Assembly: GCA_035604335.1 (NCBI GenBank) | Contig: DATNIT010000133.1 | Location: 1-64,000, forward strand | Source of the DNA: DASZHJ01 sp035604335 | GTDB lineage: Bacteria; Pseudomonadota; Alphaproteobacteria; ATCC43930; CGMCC-115725 | Reading direction: 5' to 3' | DNA: 64,000 nt | Notes under the pieces: generated by a model | What the model was told of the DNA's origin: nothing | What the model saw: only the letters and a program-made list of their open reading frames with translations | The model's database searches: none | In this document: positions 15,357-25,479 of the stretch, one piece after another | Layout of the letters: every line of letters starts with the position of its first letter | Numbering within the stretch: the stretch's first letter is position 1 | Made by a program: the position numbers and the translations under genes

Positions 15357-16241
15357 ATGACCACGGCGCCGATCGACTTCGAGGCGGTCTCCGCGGCGCG
15401 GCGGGAGCGCGCGGCCATCCTCGAGTTGGCGCGGCGCCACCCGACGGTCGCGATCGGATTGGCGATCCTGGCGCTCATGGTCCTGATGGCCGTGCTGGCG
15501 CCCTACCTCGGCACCGTAGACCCGCAGGCCCTGTCGCCGATCCGCCGGCTGCGGTTTCCCTCAGGGGCCAACTGGTTCGGTACCGACATGCTCGGCCGCG
15601 ACGTCTACAGCCGCGTGATTTACGGCGCGCGCATCTCGCTCTGGGTCGGGTTCTGGGTCGCGCTCTTCAGCACGGGCGTCGGGCTCGCGATCGGCCTCGT
15701 CACCGGCTTCAGCCGCCCGGTGGACGCCGTGGTGATGCGCATCATGGACAGCCTGATGTCGATCCCGCCGGTACTGCTGGCGATCGCGCTGATGGCATTG
15801 ACCCGCGCCAGCACCAGCAACGTGATCCTGGCGATCACGGTCTCGGAGATCCCGCGCGTCACCCGTCTGGTGCGCGGCGTCGTGCTGAGCCTGCGCGAGC
15901 AGCCTTTCGTCGAGGCGGCCGTAGCGGTCGGCACCGGATTCTTCAAGACGCTTCGGCGGCACATCCTGCCCAACACCATCGCGCCGCTGCTCGTTCAAGG
16001 CACCTATATCTGTGCCTCCGCGATGATCACCGAGGCGATCCTGAGCTTCATCGGCGCGGGCACGCCGCCGAACATACCGAGCTGGGGCAACATGATGGCC
16101 GAGGGCCGGAGCCTCTTCCAGATCGCCTACTACATCCTGCTGTTTCCTGCGGTGTTCCTGTCGGTGGCCGTGCTGGCGATCAATCTCGTCGGCGACGGCA
16201 TGCGCGACGCGCTCGATCCGCGCCTCGCGCGGCGCATGTGA
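15357..16241 (+). CDS. ABC transporter permease (DppC/GsiD type), 294 aa
   Basis: The N-terminal cytoplasmic tail is followed by one membrane helix (about residues 35-58), the periplasmic NWFGTDMLGRDVYSRVIYG block diagnostic of DppC-type subunits, and five further helices. The coupling motif is EAAVAVGTGFFKTLRRHILPN, where A-x-x-x-G contacts the ATP-binding subunits. It pairs with the preceding permease to form the heterodimeric channel. Confidence 0.93.
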   Translation: MTTAPIDFEAVSAARRERAAILELARRHPTVAIGLAILALMVLMAVLAPYLGTVDPQALSPIRRLRFPSGANWFGTDMLGRDVYSRVIYGARISLWVGFWVALFSTGVGLAIGLVTGFSRPVDAVVMRIMDSLMSIPPVLLAIALMALTRASTSNVILAITVSEIPRVTRLVRGVVLSLREQPFVEAAVAVGTGFFKTLRRHILPNTIAPLLVQGTYICASAMITEAILSFIGAGTPPNIPSWGNMMAEGRSLFQIAYYILLFPAVFLSVAVLAINLVGDGMRDALDPRLARRM

Positions 16242-16253
16242 GGGGGGCCGGCT

Positions 16254-17296
<1,043 letters not shown>

Positions 17297-17300
<4 letters not shown>

Positions 17301-18340
17301 CCGACGCGAGCGCCGCGCCGCTCCTCGAGGTCGAGGACCTGAAGAAGCACTTCCCCGTGCACAAGGGCCTGTTCTCGCGCACGGTCGGCCAGGTCTACGC
17401 CGTCGACGGAATCACCTTCAGCATCGCGGAGGGCGAGACCCTGGGTCTCGTCGGCGAGTCCGGCTGCGGCAAGTCGACCGCGGGCAAGGCGATCTTGAAG
17501 CTGGTCGAGCCCACGGCCGGCACGATCAGGCTCCGCGGGAAGCGGATCGACAACCTGAGCCGCGTGGAGATGCGGCCCTTCCGCCGCGAGCTGCAGGTCG
17601 TGTTCCAGGATCCCTATTCGTCTCTGAACCCGCGGCTTTCGGTCGGCGGGATCGTGGCGGAGCCGCTGATCAACTATGGCGTCAGCAGCGGCGCCGAGCT
17701 CAAGGACAGGGTCGTCGCGCTTTTCGCCAAGGTGGGACTGCGCGAGGACGTGCTGCAGCGCTTCCCGCACGAGTTCTCCGGCGGTCAGCGCCAGCGGATC
17801 GGTATCGCCCGCGCGCTCGCCCTCAACCCGAGCCTCATCGTCTGCGACGAGCCGGTCTCCGCGCTCGACGTCTCGGTCCAGGCGCAGGTGATCAACCTGC
17901 TCCGCGACCTCCAGCAGGAGTTCAAGCTTTCGTACCTGTTCGTGGCTCACGACCTCGCGGTGGTCGAGCATATCAGCCACCGCATCGCCGTCATGTATCT
18001 CGGCAAGCTCGTCGAGCTCACCGACCGCGAGTCGCTGTTCGCGGAGCCGCTGCACCCCTACACCGAGGCGCTCCTCTCGGCGGTGCCGATGCCGGATCCC
18101 GAAGCGAAGCGTCAGCGCATCATCCTGCCCGGCGACGTGCCGAGTCCGATCAACCCGCCCCCGGGTTGCCGTTTCCACACGCGCTGCCCCTATGCGGAGC
18201 CGCGCTGCAAGGTCGAGGAGCCCATGATGCGCGAGGTGAGACCGGGCCACCATGTCGCTTGCCACCTGCGCGATGTCGACGCGGGGGCGCTCGCGGCCGC
18301 GCGGGCGAACAATGGCGCGGCGGCGGAGTCGCGGGCATGA
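17297..18340 (+). CDS. ABC transporter ATP-binding protein (DppF/OppF type), 347 aa
   Basis: It begins within an ATGA overlap with the previous stop. Motifs: FPVHKGLFSRTVGQVYAVDG (typical OppF N-terminus), Walker A GESGCGKST, the Q-loop FQDPYSSLNPR, signature FSGGQRQR and Walker B LIVCDEPVSALD. The C-terminal Cys-rich block (GCRFHTRCPYAEPRCK) is present. It pairs with the DppD-type ATPase to power import. Its own stop again overlaps the next gene by 4 bp. Confidence 0.93.
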
Positions 18341-19479
18341 CCGACCTCGGACCCAACGCGCCGCTGATCGGAGTTCCGGGGTCCCGCGCGCGGCTCGACA
18401 CGCCCGCCCTGGTGCTCGACCTCGACCTGATGGAGCGCAACATAGCGACCATGGCGGCGCACGCGCGCGCAGTGGGCGCGGCTCTGCGGCCCCATGCCAA
18501 GACGCACAAATCGATCCGTATCGCCGAGCTGCAAGTGGCGGCGGGCGCGCTCGGCGTCTGCTGCGCCACCATGGGCGAGGCGGAGATCATGGTGCGCGCT
18601 CGCGTGCCCGGCGTGCACATCACCTCGCCGCAGGTGACGCCCTCCAAACTCGCGCGGCTCATCGCGCTCAACGCCGACAACCACCGTGGCTTCTCGGTCG
18701 TGGTGGACAATCCCCGGAATCTCGCCGAGATCGAGTCCGCGGCGCGCGCCGTGGGCAAGCCGCTCGACGTGCTGGTCGATTTCTACGCCAATCACGGCCG
18801 CACCGGCGCCGCGACCGAGGCGGACGCGGTGGCGCTCGCTCAAGCGGTGGCGCAGTCGGGCATCCTCCGGTTCCGCGGCATCCAGGCCTATGCCGGCAAT
18901 CTCCAGCACGTGGCCGTGCGCGCCGAGCGTCGCGCTCGCACGCTCGAGATGCTGACGCGCGTCGCCGGCATCGTAGAGCGGCTCGAATCCACGGGCATCA
19001 AGGTTCCCGTGGTGACCGGCGCCGGTACCGGAACCTTCGATCTCGATCCCGAGGCCCACGTATTCACGGAGCTGCAGGTCGGCTCCTACGTCTTCATGGA
19101 CGTCGACTACAACCGCGCGCTCAAAGAAGGCCGCAACGAGCTCCCGTTCGAGACCTCGCTTTTCGTGCAGACCGCGGTGGTCAGCACCAATGCGCCCGGC
19201 TGGGTCACCTGCGATGCCGGCCTCAAATCCTTCGCGACGGAGGGACCCAAACCCGAGATCGCCCTCGGCGCGCCCGCGGGCTCGACCTACACTTGGTTCG
19301 GCGACGAGCACGGCAAGCTCATCCTGCCGGAGGGCGCGCCGCGACCGGAGATCGGCCACAAGATCGAGTGCGTGACGCCGCACGACGATCCCACCGTCAA
19401 CCTGCATGATTTCTATCACGTCGTGCGCGGCGACACGCTGGTCGACATCTGGCCGGTGGACGCCCGCGGCAAGCGCTGA
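18337..19479 (+). CDS. Fold-type III PLP enzyme, D-threonine aldolase/D-serine dehydratase family, 380 aa
   Basis: It opens with the family motif LDTPALVLDLDLMERNI, and PLP Lys55 lies in RPHAKTHKS. The C-terminal metal site reads H-D-D in TPHDDPTVNL. In characterised D-threonine aldolase the metal ligands are His and an Asp two residues later, whereas D-serine dehydratase has His and Cys. This protein therefore has the aldolase-type HxD set. Expected reactions: retro-aldol cleavage of D-threonine or other D-beta-hydroxy amino acids to glycine plus aldehyde. The ATGA-coupled position at the end of a peptide-type importer operon suggests it acts on an imported D-residue. Specificity not proven. 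Confidence 0.85.
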   Translation: MTDLGPNAPLIGVPGSRARLDTPALVLDLDLMERNIATMAAHARAVGAALRPHAKTHKSIRIAELQVAAGALGVCCATMGEAEIMVRARVPGVHITSPQVTPSKLARLIALNADNHRGFSVVVDNPRNLAEIESAARAVGKPLDVLVDFYANHGRTGAATEADAVALAQAVAQSGILRFRGIQAYAGNLQHVAVRAERRARTLEMLTRVAGIVERLESTGIKVPVVTGAGTGTFDLDPEAHVFTELQVGSYVFMDVDYNRALKEGRNELPFETSLFVQTAVVSTNAPGWVTCDAGLKSFATEGPKPEIALGAPAGSTYTWFGDEHGKLILPEGAPRPEIGHKIECVTPHDDPTVNLHDFYHVVRGDTLVDIWPVDARGKR

Positions 19480-19524
19480 CCGGTGAGATCGGCCGACATG
19501 GATGCGCTCTGGCCCCTCAAAGCC

Positions 19525-19636
19525 CCTCCCCCCTTGAGGGGGAGGTCAGGGTGGGGGGTGCGGCCGCAGCGTTGTTTCCGACGCCACGGCAACTCCCCGA
19601 CCCCCCTCCCTACCCTCCCCCTCAAGGGGGGAGGGG
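19525..19636. repeat. Tail-in inverted pair of REP-like repeats
   Basis: Copy 1 (19525-19559) has the head CCTCCCCCCTTGAGGGGGAGG and a G-rich tail pointing right. Copy 2 (19596-19636) is its inverse, with the tail pointing left. The 36-bp gap holds no gene. The same tail-in arrangement recurs at 34.5-34.9 kb and 37.3-37.5 kb. It fills the spacer between the PLP enzyme and bluB. Confidence 0.85.
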
Positions 19637-19680
19637 CGGTTGTGTCGTTGCCTGCACCCCAAGAGACCAGGCTCTAAGCG

Positions 19681-20313
19681 GTGCCCGAGTTCGACGACGC
19701 TTTCCGCGCGCGCCTCGTCGAGCTCCTGACGTGGCGGCGCGACGTGCGGCGGTTCCGCGGCGACGCGCTGCCGGAGGGCTTGCTTGAGCGTCTCCTGGAG
19801 ATTGCCGCGCTGGCACCGTCCGTCGGCCTGAGCCAGCCCTGGCGTTTCGTGCTGGTGGAGGATGCGAGCCGGTGCGCCGAAATTCGTGCGAATTTCGAGC
19901 GTGCCAACGCGGCGGCGCTCGCGGCCTATGACGGAGCGGAGGCGCAGACTTACGCGCGTCTCAAGCTCGCCGGGCTCGACGAGGCGCCGGTGCACCTTGC
20001 GGTATTTGCCGATCCCGGCACCGTGCAGGGCCACGGGCTCGGCCGGCGTACCATGCCGGAGATGATCGAGTACTCGGCGGTGACCGCCATCCACACGCTC
20101 TGGCTCGCCGCCCGCGCGCACGGCGTGGGCCTCGGCTGGGTCTCGATTCTCGATCCCGCGGCGGTGGCCCGCAGCCTCGACGTGCCGCCGGAGTGGGCGC
20201 TGGTGGGATATCTCTGCCTCGGATATCCGCGAGAAGCCGACGACACGCCGGCCCTGGAGCGCGCCGGCTGGGAGCGCCGGCGCGCGGCCGCGAGTTTCCT
20301 GCTGCGGCGATAA
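19681..20313 (+). CDS. bluB: 5,6-dimethylbenzimidazole synthase (BluB), 210 aa
   Basis: A nitroreductase-fold protein with BluB-specific blocks: RRDVRRFRGDALP at the N-terminus, the LAPSVGLSQPWRFVLV segment, RLKLAGLDEAPVHLAVFAD, and GLGWVSILDP near the C-terminus. BluB fragments reduced FMN with oxygen to make the lower ligand of vitamin B12. GTG start at 19681. No other cobalamin genes are nearby and no cobalamin riboswitch is visible in the upstream spacer, which is occupied by the repeat pair. It converges on the DUF4010 gene with a 6-bp gap. Confidence 0.92.
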   Translation: MPEFDDAFRARLVELLTWRRDVRRFRGDALPEGLLERLLEIAALAPSVGLSQPWRFVLVEDASRCAEIRANFERANAAALAAYDGAEAQTYARLKLAGLDEAPVHLAVFADPGTVQGHGLGRRTMPEMIEYSAVTAIHTLWLAARAHGVGLGWVSILDPAAVARSLDVPPEWALVGYLCLGYPREADDTPALERAGWERRRAAASFLLRR

Positions 20314-20319
20314 TTCTCT

Positions 20320-21603
20320 TCAACCGCGTCCGACCAAGAACGCGGCGATGACGGTGAACAGGGCCAGCGTCGCGAGCGAGGCAACCGCCGGGAAACTGAT
20401 CCGCCAGCCCGCAAAGCCGGCGGCATAGGACGCCTTCAGCAGGTTGTTGGACGCGGTCGAGACCAGGATCGCCGCGGCCGCCACGCTCGGCGAGAGACCG
20501 GCGACGCCGCCTTGCGCGAGGTTCAGCACGAAGGGGTCGATGTCGGCGATCCCGACCAAGGCCGCCAGAACGAAGATGCCGGATCGGCCGAATTCCGACC
20601 CGACCCAGGTGGATACCAGCGTGATGATGAGGAACAGCACCGCGAAGAGAGCGGCGGTGCCGAGCTCGAGCGGGTTGCGCTGCGCCGTCGGCGCGCGATC
20701 TTCGGGCGTTTTACGCAGCGACGGCGCATAGCGGTATTGCACGGCACCGGCGATCAGGCCCGCGACCCCGAGGATCGCCAGGGCCGGCGCCAGCTCCTTC
20801 GCAAGCGGAAGATTGAATACCGACACGATCACGAGCACGCGCAGATACATGACGGCGGTCGCGAGCGTGATGCCGGCTCGGGCCTGGGGAACCAGTCCGG
20901 GATCGGCTTTGGCGCGGCGGGCCAGTACCACCGTGGTCGCGGTCGAGGAATAGAGCCCGCCGAGCAGCGCCATCCAGAGATCGCCCGCGGCCGGCGCCAG
21001 AATTCGCTGTACGAGGTAGCTCGCATAAGAGACCGAGCAGACCGCGAGGAGCGCGAGCCAGGCTTGGCGGGGCGTAATGTGCGTGAGCTCGGTCACCGGC
21101 TGATCCGGCAGCAGCGGCAGCACGAGCCCGGTCAGGATCAGGAACTGGCCGGCGGTGACGATCTCCGACATCTCGACTTTGCGCGCGAGATCGTGGAGCC
21201 GCTCGCGCCCCGTGAAGAACAGGACCGAGGCGACCGTCACGCCGACCGCCATCCACGCGGGAAACGCCAATGCGACCGCGCCGAGCAAGTAGGCCTGCAC
21301 GTTGCAGAGCGGCACCATCAGCCCGGCGTTCGGCTCATCTTTTTCGCCGCGGGCGGCGACCTTTTCGCGATAGAACGCGAACAGCCAGGCGCCCAGCACC
21401 ACGAGCCCCGCCGTGAACGGCAGCAGGCGCGTCGTGTCGAGCAGGTAGAGCACGCCGCCGCCGATGGAGAGCAGCGGAAAGGTCCGGATGCCGCCCGGCC
21501 GCTCCTCGCCGCTCTTCCGGTAGAACTCCTCGAAGGCGAGCCCGAAAAAGAAGCTCAGGCCCAGCAGGAGGGCCAGGCTCGTCCAAGAGGGGACGGTCGG
21601 CAT
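20320..21603 (-). CDS. MgtC/DUF4010 family multi-pass membrane protein, 427 aa
   Basis: The N-terminal third is MgtC/SapB-like (LLGLSFFFGLAFEEFYRK, FPLLSIGGGVLYLL). The rest is DUF4010, recognised by GGLYSSTATTVVLARRA (about residue 225) and the LVGIADIDPFVLNLAQG segment. About 12 hydrophobic segments are present. Homologues are inner-membrane proteins of unknown transport role. It is the last gene of the Liv-type operon, 25 bp after the Rid gene; its connection to that operon's substrate is unclear. Confidence 0.8.
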   Translation of the reverse strand: MPTVPSWTSLALLLGLSFFFGLAFEEFYRKSGEERPGGIRTFPLLSIGGGVLYLLDTTRLLPFTAGLVVLGAWLFAFYREKVAARGEKDEPNAGLMVPLCNVQAYLLGAVALAFPAWMAVGVTVASVLFFTGRERLHDLARKVEMSEIVTAGQFLILTGLVLPLLPDQPVTELTHITPRQAWLALLAVCSVSYASYLVQRILAPAAGDLWMALLGGLYSSTATTVVLARRAKADPGLVPQARAGITLATAVMYLRVLVIVSVFNLPLAKELAPALAILGVAGLIAGAVQYRYAPSLRKTPEDRAPTAQRNPLELGTAALFAVLFLIITLVSTWVGSEFGRSGIFVLAALVGIADIDPFVLNLAQGGVAGLSPSVAAAAILVSTASNNLLKASYAAGFAGWRISFPAVASLATLALFTVIAAFLVGRG

Positions 21604-21628
21604 CGCGGCGCCCGGCGCGCGCGCCTCG

Positions 21629-22009
21629 TCAGGCCTTGGCCGCGATCGCCTCGATCTCGACCAGCCAGCCGGGCTGGGCGAGGCGGCGGGCGATTACCAA
21701 CGTCGCGGCTGGGCGATGGTCGCCCATCTGGACGGTGCGCGCCTTGCGAAACCCATCGATGAGGTCTTCGTGGATGAGGTAGGAGGTCACCTTGACCACG
21801 TCCGTGAAGCTCATCCCCGCGGACGCCAATATGGCTTTCAGGTTCTCGAACGCCTGGTTCGTCTGCGCCTCGATGCCCTCTCGCGGCGTGCCGTCGCGGC
21901 CGGCGCCCACCTGGCCCGAGATATAGAGCCAACGGGCGCTGGGCGGCACCTCGATGCCGTGGCTATAGGTGGGGGCGGCGTGGACGGCGGTGGGATTGTG
22001 GATCTTCAT
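21629..22009 (-). CDS. RidA/YjgF-YER057c family protein lacking the archetypal arginine, 126 aa
   Basis: Clear Rid fold: YISGQVGAGRDG, TNQAFENLKAILASAG, VVKVTSYLIHED and the C-terminal VEIEAIAAKA. Archetypal RidA deaminates reactive 2-aminoacrylate/imine intermediates through an Arg in the PARS/PART block; here that block reads PAATLV, with Ala in place of Arg. Subfamilies without this Arg are known and generally lack imine deaminase activity, so a different hydrolytic or binding role is likely. The start overlaps livF's stop by 4 bp, tying it to the importer operon. Confidence 0.88.
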   Translation of the reverse strand: MKIHNPTAVHAAPTYSHGIEVPPSARWLYISGQVGAGRDGTPREGIEAQTNQAFENLKAILASAGMSFTDVVKVTSYLIHEDLIDGFRKARTVQMGDHRPAATLVIARRLAQPGWLVEIEAIAAKA

Positions 22010-22764
22010 CGGGTGGCCTCCGGCTGGGAATTCGGACCTTGCGAGGATACCGCAATGTCAGCGCCGAGGAACGCTCGTTCCAAGACCGGGCTGCGGCGCA
22101 GCTCCGAAGCGGGGCCTTGGGCGACGACGCGCCCCTGCGCCAGCGCATAGACGCGGCTGGCGACACCGAGCGCGCGCGCCACGCTCTGCTCCGCCAGCAG
22201 GACGCCCACGCCCTCCGCGGCCAGCGCGCGCATCCGCCCCAGGAGCTCGTCCACCAGCATCGGCGCCAGGCCCAGCGACGGCTCGTCCAGCAAGAGGAGC
22301 TTGGGCGCACCCATCAGCGCGCGGCCGATCGCCAGCATCTGCTGCTGCCCGCCGGAGAGCTGCCAGGCCGGCGTCGCGAGCCGCGGCCGCAGATCCGGAA
22401 ACATCTCCAACACCCCCGCCAGCCGCTCCGCCGCGGTTCGTCCGCCGGCCTGGCAACCCACCAGGAGGGTGTCTCGCACGGACATGCCCGGAAACAAGCG
22501 GCGGCCCTCCGGCACATAGCCGAGGCCGCGGCGGGCGCGCCGCGCCGGTGAGAGTCGACTGATCTCGGTACCCTCGAGCCGAACCTCGCCGGTGCTCGGA
22601 ATCAAGCCCATGATTGCCTTGAGCACCGTCGACTTGCCGGCGCCGTTGGCGCCCAGCAGCGCCACCACCTCGCCTGCGCCGACCGTGAGCGTGATGCGGT
22701 CGAGCGCTGCGGCACCGCGTGCCGCGACGTTGAGTCCCTCCAGGGCGAGGAGAGTGTCGGTCAT
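22006..22764 (-). CDS. livF: Branched-chain-type ABC transporter ATP-binding protein LivF-like, 252 aa
   Basis: Walker A GANGAGKST, LivF-type GYVPEGRRLFPGMSV, signature LSGGQQQM, Walker B LLLLDEPSLGLAP and the LLAEQSV H-loop variant of the LivF branch are all present. It is one of the two ATPases of the importer; the other is fused to LivM. Overlaps both neighbours by 4 bp (ATGA). Confidence 0.92.
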   Translation of the reverse strand: MTDTLLALEGLNVAARGAAALDRITLTVGAGEVVALLGANGAGKSTVLKAIMGLIPSTGEVRLEGTEISRLSPARRARRGLGYVPEGRRLFPGMSVRDTLLVGCQAGGRTAAERLAGVLEMFPDLRPRLATPAWQLSGGQQQMLAIGRALMGAPKLLLLDEPSLGLAPMLVDELLGRMRALAAEGVGVLLAEQSVARALGVASRVYALAQGRVVAQGPASELRRSPVLERAFLGADIAVSSQGPNSQPEATR

Positions 22765-24551
22765 GCCGGAAGACTCTCGCGGCCGAGATAGGCGGCGATC
22801 ACCGAGGGATCGCGAACGACCTCGGCGGGCCTGCCCTTGGCGATGACGCGGCCTTGATCAAGGACGACGATCCGATGCGCGGTGGGCAGCAGGAACGGCA
22901 TGTTGTGCTCGATGACCAGGAGAGCGATGCCGTGGCCCGCGATCTCCCGGAGCGCCGCACCAAGCTCCGCCTGCTCGCGCTCGCCCAGCCCGGCCGCGGG
23001 CTCGTCGAGAATGATGATGCCGGGGTCGAGCGCGAGCGCTCGCGCGAGCTCGACGCGCCAGGCGAGCGCGGCCGGCAGCGTTCCGCAGGGCCGGTCGGCC
23101 TCGCTGGATATGCCGACGCGGCCGAGCAGGTCGAGCGCTTCCGCCTCGAATCGCCGCCGCCCCTTGCCGGCATCGCGCCCGAGGAGGCTCGAGAGAAATC
23201 CGATCTTCCCGGCAGCGCTCGCACGCGCGAGCGCCACCAGCTCCAGCACGCTGAGGCTCGGCGGCAGCGCCGGCGTTTGAAAGCCGCGCGCGATACCCGC
23301 CAGCGCGATTTTTTCCGCGCTCAAGCCCCGCAGACCCGTCGACCCCAGCCGCATGACGCCGTCGTCGGCCGGAACGAGCCCGCTGATCACGTTGGCGAGC
23401 GTGGTCTTGCCGGAGCCGTTGGGTCCGATCAGGCCGAGGATCTCGCCGGGCTCGATGACGAGATCGACGCGGTCGAGAGCCAGCACGCCGCCGAAGCGCT
23501 TGCTGAGACTGCGCGCTTCGAGAGTGGCCGACCGCGATTCCTGCGGCGGCGCGGGCACCGGCTCCGGCAGATCCGGCGCTCGCCGCCGGCCGGCGAACGC
23601 TCGCCCGAGGACGCCCGCGATCCCCTCGGGCGCGAGGATGATCATCGCCAGCAGCGCCGCGCCATAGGCCAGGAGCGCGTGGCCCTCGAGAAAGCGCAGC
23701 CATTCCGGCAGATAGGTCAGCAGCAGAGCGCCCAGGAGGGCGCCCGCTATCCGCGTGCTGCCGCCGATCACGGTCATCGCGAGACAGGTGACCATGACCG
23801 AGAACTCCAGCGTCTCCGAGGACACCACGCCGACCGTGTGCGCTTGCAGCGCGCCGGCCGCACCGGCATAGGCGGCGCTCAGCAGGAATGCGGAGAAGCG
23901 CAGCCGGGTTTGCGCAAGGCCGGTCGCCGCTGCCGCGAGCGGATCGGTGCGCAGCACCGCGTAGGCCGTGCCCGTGATGCCGTGAGTGACCCGCCAGGAA
24001 AGCCAGGCGCCGAGCGCGACAATGCCCCACACAGCCGCCGCGAGCGGCAGGCCGCGCGGCACCGCCTCGCCCAGGATGACGATGCCCGGCACGCCCGTGA
24101 GGCCGAGCGCGCCGCCGGTCCAGTCGCCGGCGTTCACGACCAACAACAGCGCGACCTGCGCCAATCCCAAGGTCGCGAGCGCGAAATAATGCGAGGCGAG
24201 GCGCAGCAAGGGCACCGCCACCACTGCGGCGAGCGCGAGCGGCGCCAGGATCGACAGCGGAAACGTCGCCGCGAAACCCCAGTGATAGCGGGCGCCGAGG
24301 ATCGCCGTTACATAGGCGCCGAGCCCGAAGAATGCGCCCTGCGCCAAAGACAGGGCGCCGGCATGGCCGAAGATGAACTGGTAGCCCAGCACGAGGAGCG
24401 CTTGGCAGCCCGCCAGCGCGAGGACGCGCAGGTCGTAGGGCGAGGCGCGGGTGCCGGCGTAGGCGGCGAGCGCCGCGAGGAGCAGCACGGTCCAGAGCGC
24501 GTCGTCGCCGAGACCGTGTCTCGCGCTTGCGCGTGTGTCGGCGACGGTCAT
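22761..24551 (-). CDS. Fused branched-chain-type ABC permease-ATPase (LivM-LivG), 596 aa
   Basis: Residues 1-315 are a LivM permease with about 8-10 helices, including the FIFGHAGALSLAQGAFFGLGAY motif region. Residues 345-596 are a LivG ATPase with Walker A GPNGSGKTT (about 377), Walker B IIILDEPAAGLG and the VIEHNM H-loop. The expected ABC signature (LSxGQ, or LPYGxxR in related fusions) reads LPAAL followed by AWRVELARAL at about residue 492, so the central Gly is missing. LivMG fusions are known in proteobacteria. The degenerate signature may mean that LivF supplies the productive ATP site. Overlaps livF and livH by 4 bp. Confidence 0.9.
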   Translation of the reverse strand: MTVADTRASARHGLGDDALWTVLLLAALAAYAGTRASPYDLRVLALAGCQALLVLGYQFIFGHAGALSLAQGAFFGLGAYVTAILGARYHWGFAATFPLSILAPLALAAVVAVPLLRLASHYFALATLGLAQVALLLVVNAGDWTGGALGLTGVPGIVILGEAVPRGLPLAAAVWGIVALGAWLSWRVTHGITGTAYAVLRTDPLAAAATGLAQTRLRFSAFLLSAAYAGAAGALQAHTVGVVSSETLEFSVMVTCLAMTVIGGSTRIAGALLGALLLTYLPEWLRFLEGHALLAYGAALLAMIILAPEGIAGVLGRAFAGRRRAPDLPEPVPAPPQESRSATLEARSLSKRFGGVLALDRVDLVIEPGEILGLIGPNGSGKTTLANVISGLVPADDGVMRLGSTGLRGLSAEKIALAGIARGFQTPALPPSLSVLELVALARASAAGKIGFLSSLLGRDAGKGRRRFEAEALDLLGRVGISSEADRPCGTLPAALAWRVELARALALDPGIIILDEPAAGLGEREQAELGAALREIAGHGIALLVIEHNMPFLLPTAHRIVVLDQGRVIAKGRPAEVVRDPSVIAAYLGRESLPA

Positions 24552-25459
24552 GCCCGCCGGCCCGCCGCCTCACCGAACAGGCCCTGCGGCCGCAGAAGCA
24601 ATATCAGGAGCAGTGCCGCGTAGAGGAGAGCACTCGCCGCGGTATAGGAAACCGCCGCCGCCACCACCGTCTCGAAAAGACCCACCAGCAGCGCGCCGAC
24701 GGCCGCGCCCGCGAGCGAGCCCCAGCCGCCGATCACCACGGCGATATAGGCCTTGAGGATGAGCGCGCCGCCGGCGGTTGGCGTGACGAAGAACTGGTTG
24801 GCGAGCAGCGCGCCCGCGGCGCCCGCCAGCGCCGCCGCCAGCGCGAAGCTGAGCGCGATCATCGCGTTGACGGGAATGCCCAGTGCCGCCGCCATCTCGC
24901 GGTCCTGCGCCGTCGCCCGGAGGTTGCGGCCGAGGCGCGTGCGCGCGAGGAGCCAGGCTTGGCCCAGCACGAGGACTGTCGCGATCGCGATCACCGCCAG
25001 CGCCTGGGGCGAAAGCGCGAGCGCACCCCAGCGGAGCGGCTCGCTGTCCCAGACGGGCGGCGCCGTCCGTGGCTCGGGGCCGAACAGGCCGAGCGCCGCG
25101 TTTTGCAGCACGAGCCCGATCGCGATCGTGCTGACGAACACCGCCGTGGCCGGCCGCCGCATCAGCGGGAAATAGGCAAGCGCCGAGACCGCGAGGCCGA
25201 GCAGCGCCATCGTGCCGATCACGATCGGCAGCAAGGCGAGGCCCGGCAGCGGCAGCGCGGCTGCCAACGCCGCCGCCGCATAACCTCCAGCCATGACGAG
25301 GTCGCCCTGCGCGAAATTGACCGCGCCGGTGGCGTTCAGTACCAGCACGAAGCCCAGCGCGACCAGCGCATAGGCCGCGCCCAGCGCGAGCCCGTTGAGA
25401 GCGAGCTGAAGGATCGTGACCATTCGCCCAACCCTCGCGCGAAAACCCGCGAGGAGCAA
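24548..25459 (-). CDS. livH: Branched-chain-type ABC transporter permease LivH-like, 303 aa
   Basis: About eight membrane helices. LivH-specific features are LALNGLALGAAYALVALGF at the N-terminus, TGAVNFAQGDLVMAGGY, and the C-terminal ILKAYIAVVIGGWGSLAGAAVGALLVGL. It forms the channel with the LivM half of the next gene. Start ATG/GTG choice near 25459 is set by the conserved LivH opening; the binding-protein gene ends 20 bp upstream. Confidence 0.92.
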   Translation of the reverse strand: MLLAGFRARVGRMVTILQLALNGLALGAAYALVALGFVLVLNATGAVNFAQGDLVMAGGYAAAALAAALPLPGLALLPIVIGTMALLGLAVSALAYFPLMRRPATAVFVSTIAIGLVLQNAALGLFGPEPRTAPPVWDSEPLRWGALALSPQALAVIAIATVLVLGQAWLLARTRLGRNLRATAQDREMAAALGIPVNAMIALSFALAAALAGAAGALLANQFFVTPTAGGALILKAYIAVVIGGWGSLAGAAVGALLVGLFETVVAAAVSYTAASALLYAALLLILLLRPQGLFGEAAGRRA

Positions 25460-25479
25460 CCTGCGCCGACCCGCGAGCG

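Noticed and set aside
19480..19680. A cobalamin riboswitch upstream of bluB
   Set aside because: The spacer consists of the REP-like pair; no B12-box-like sequence is visible.
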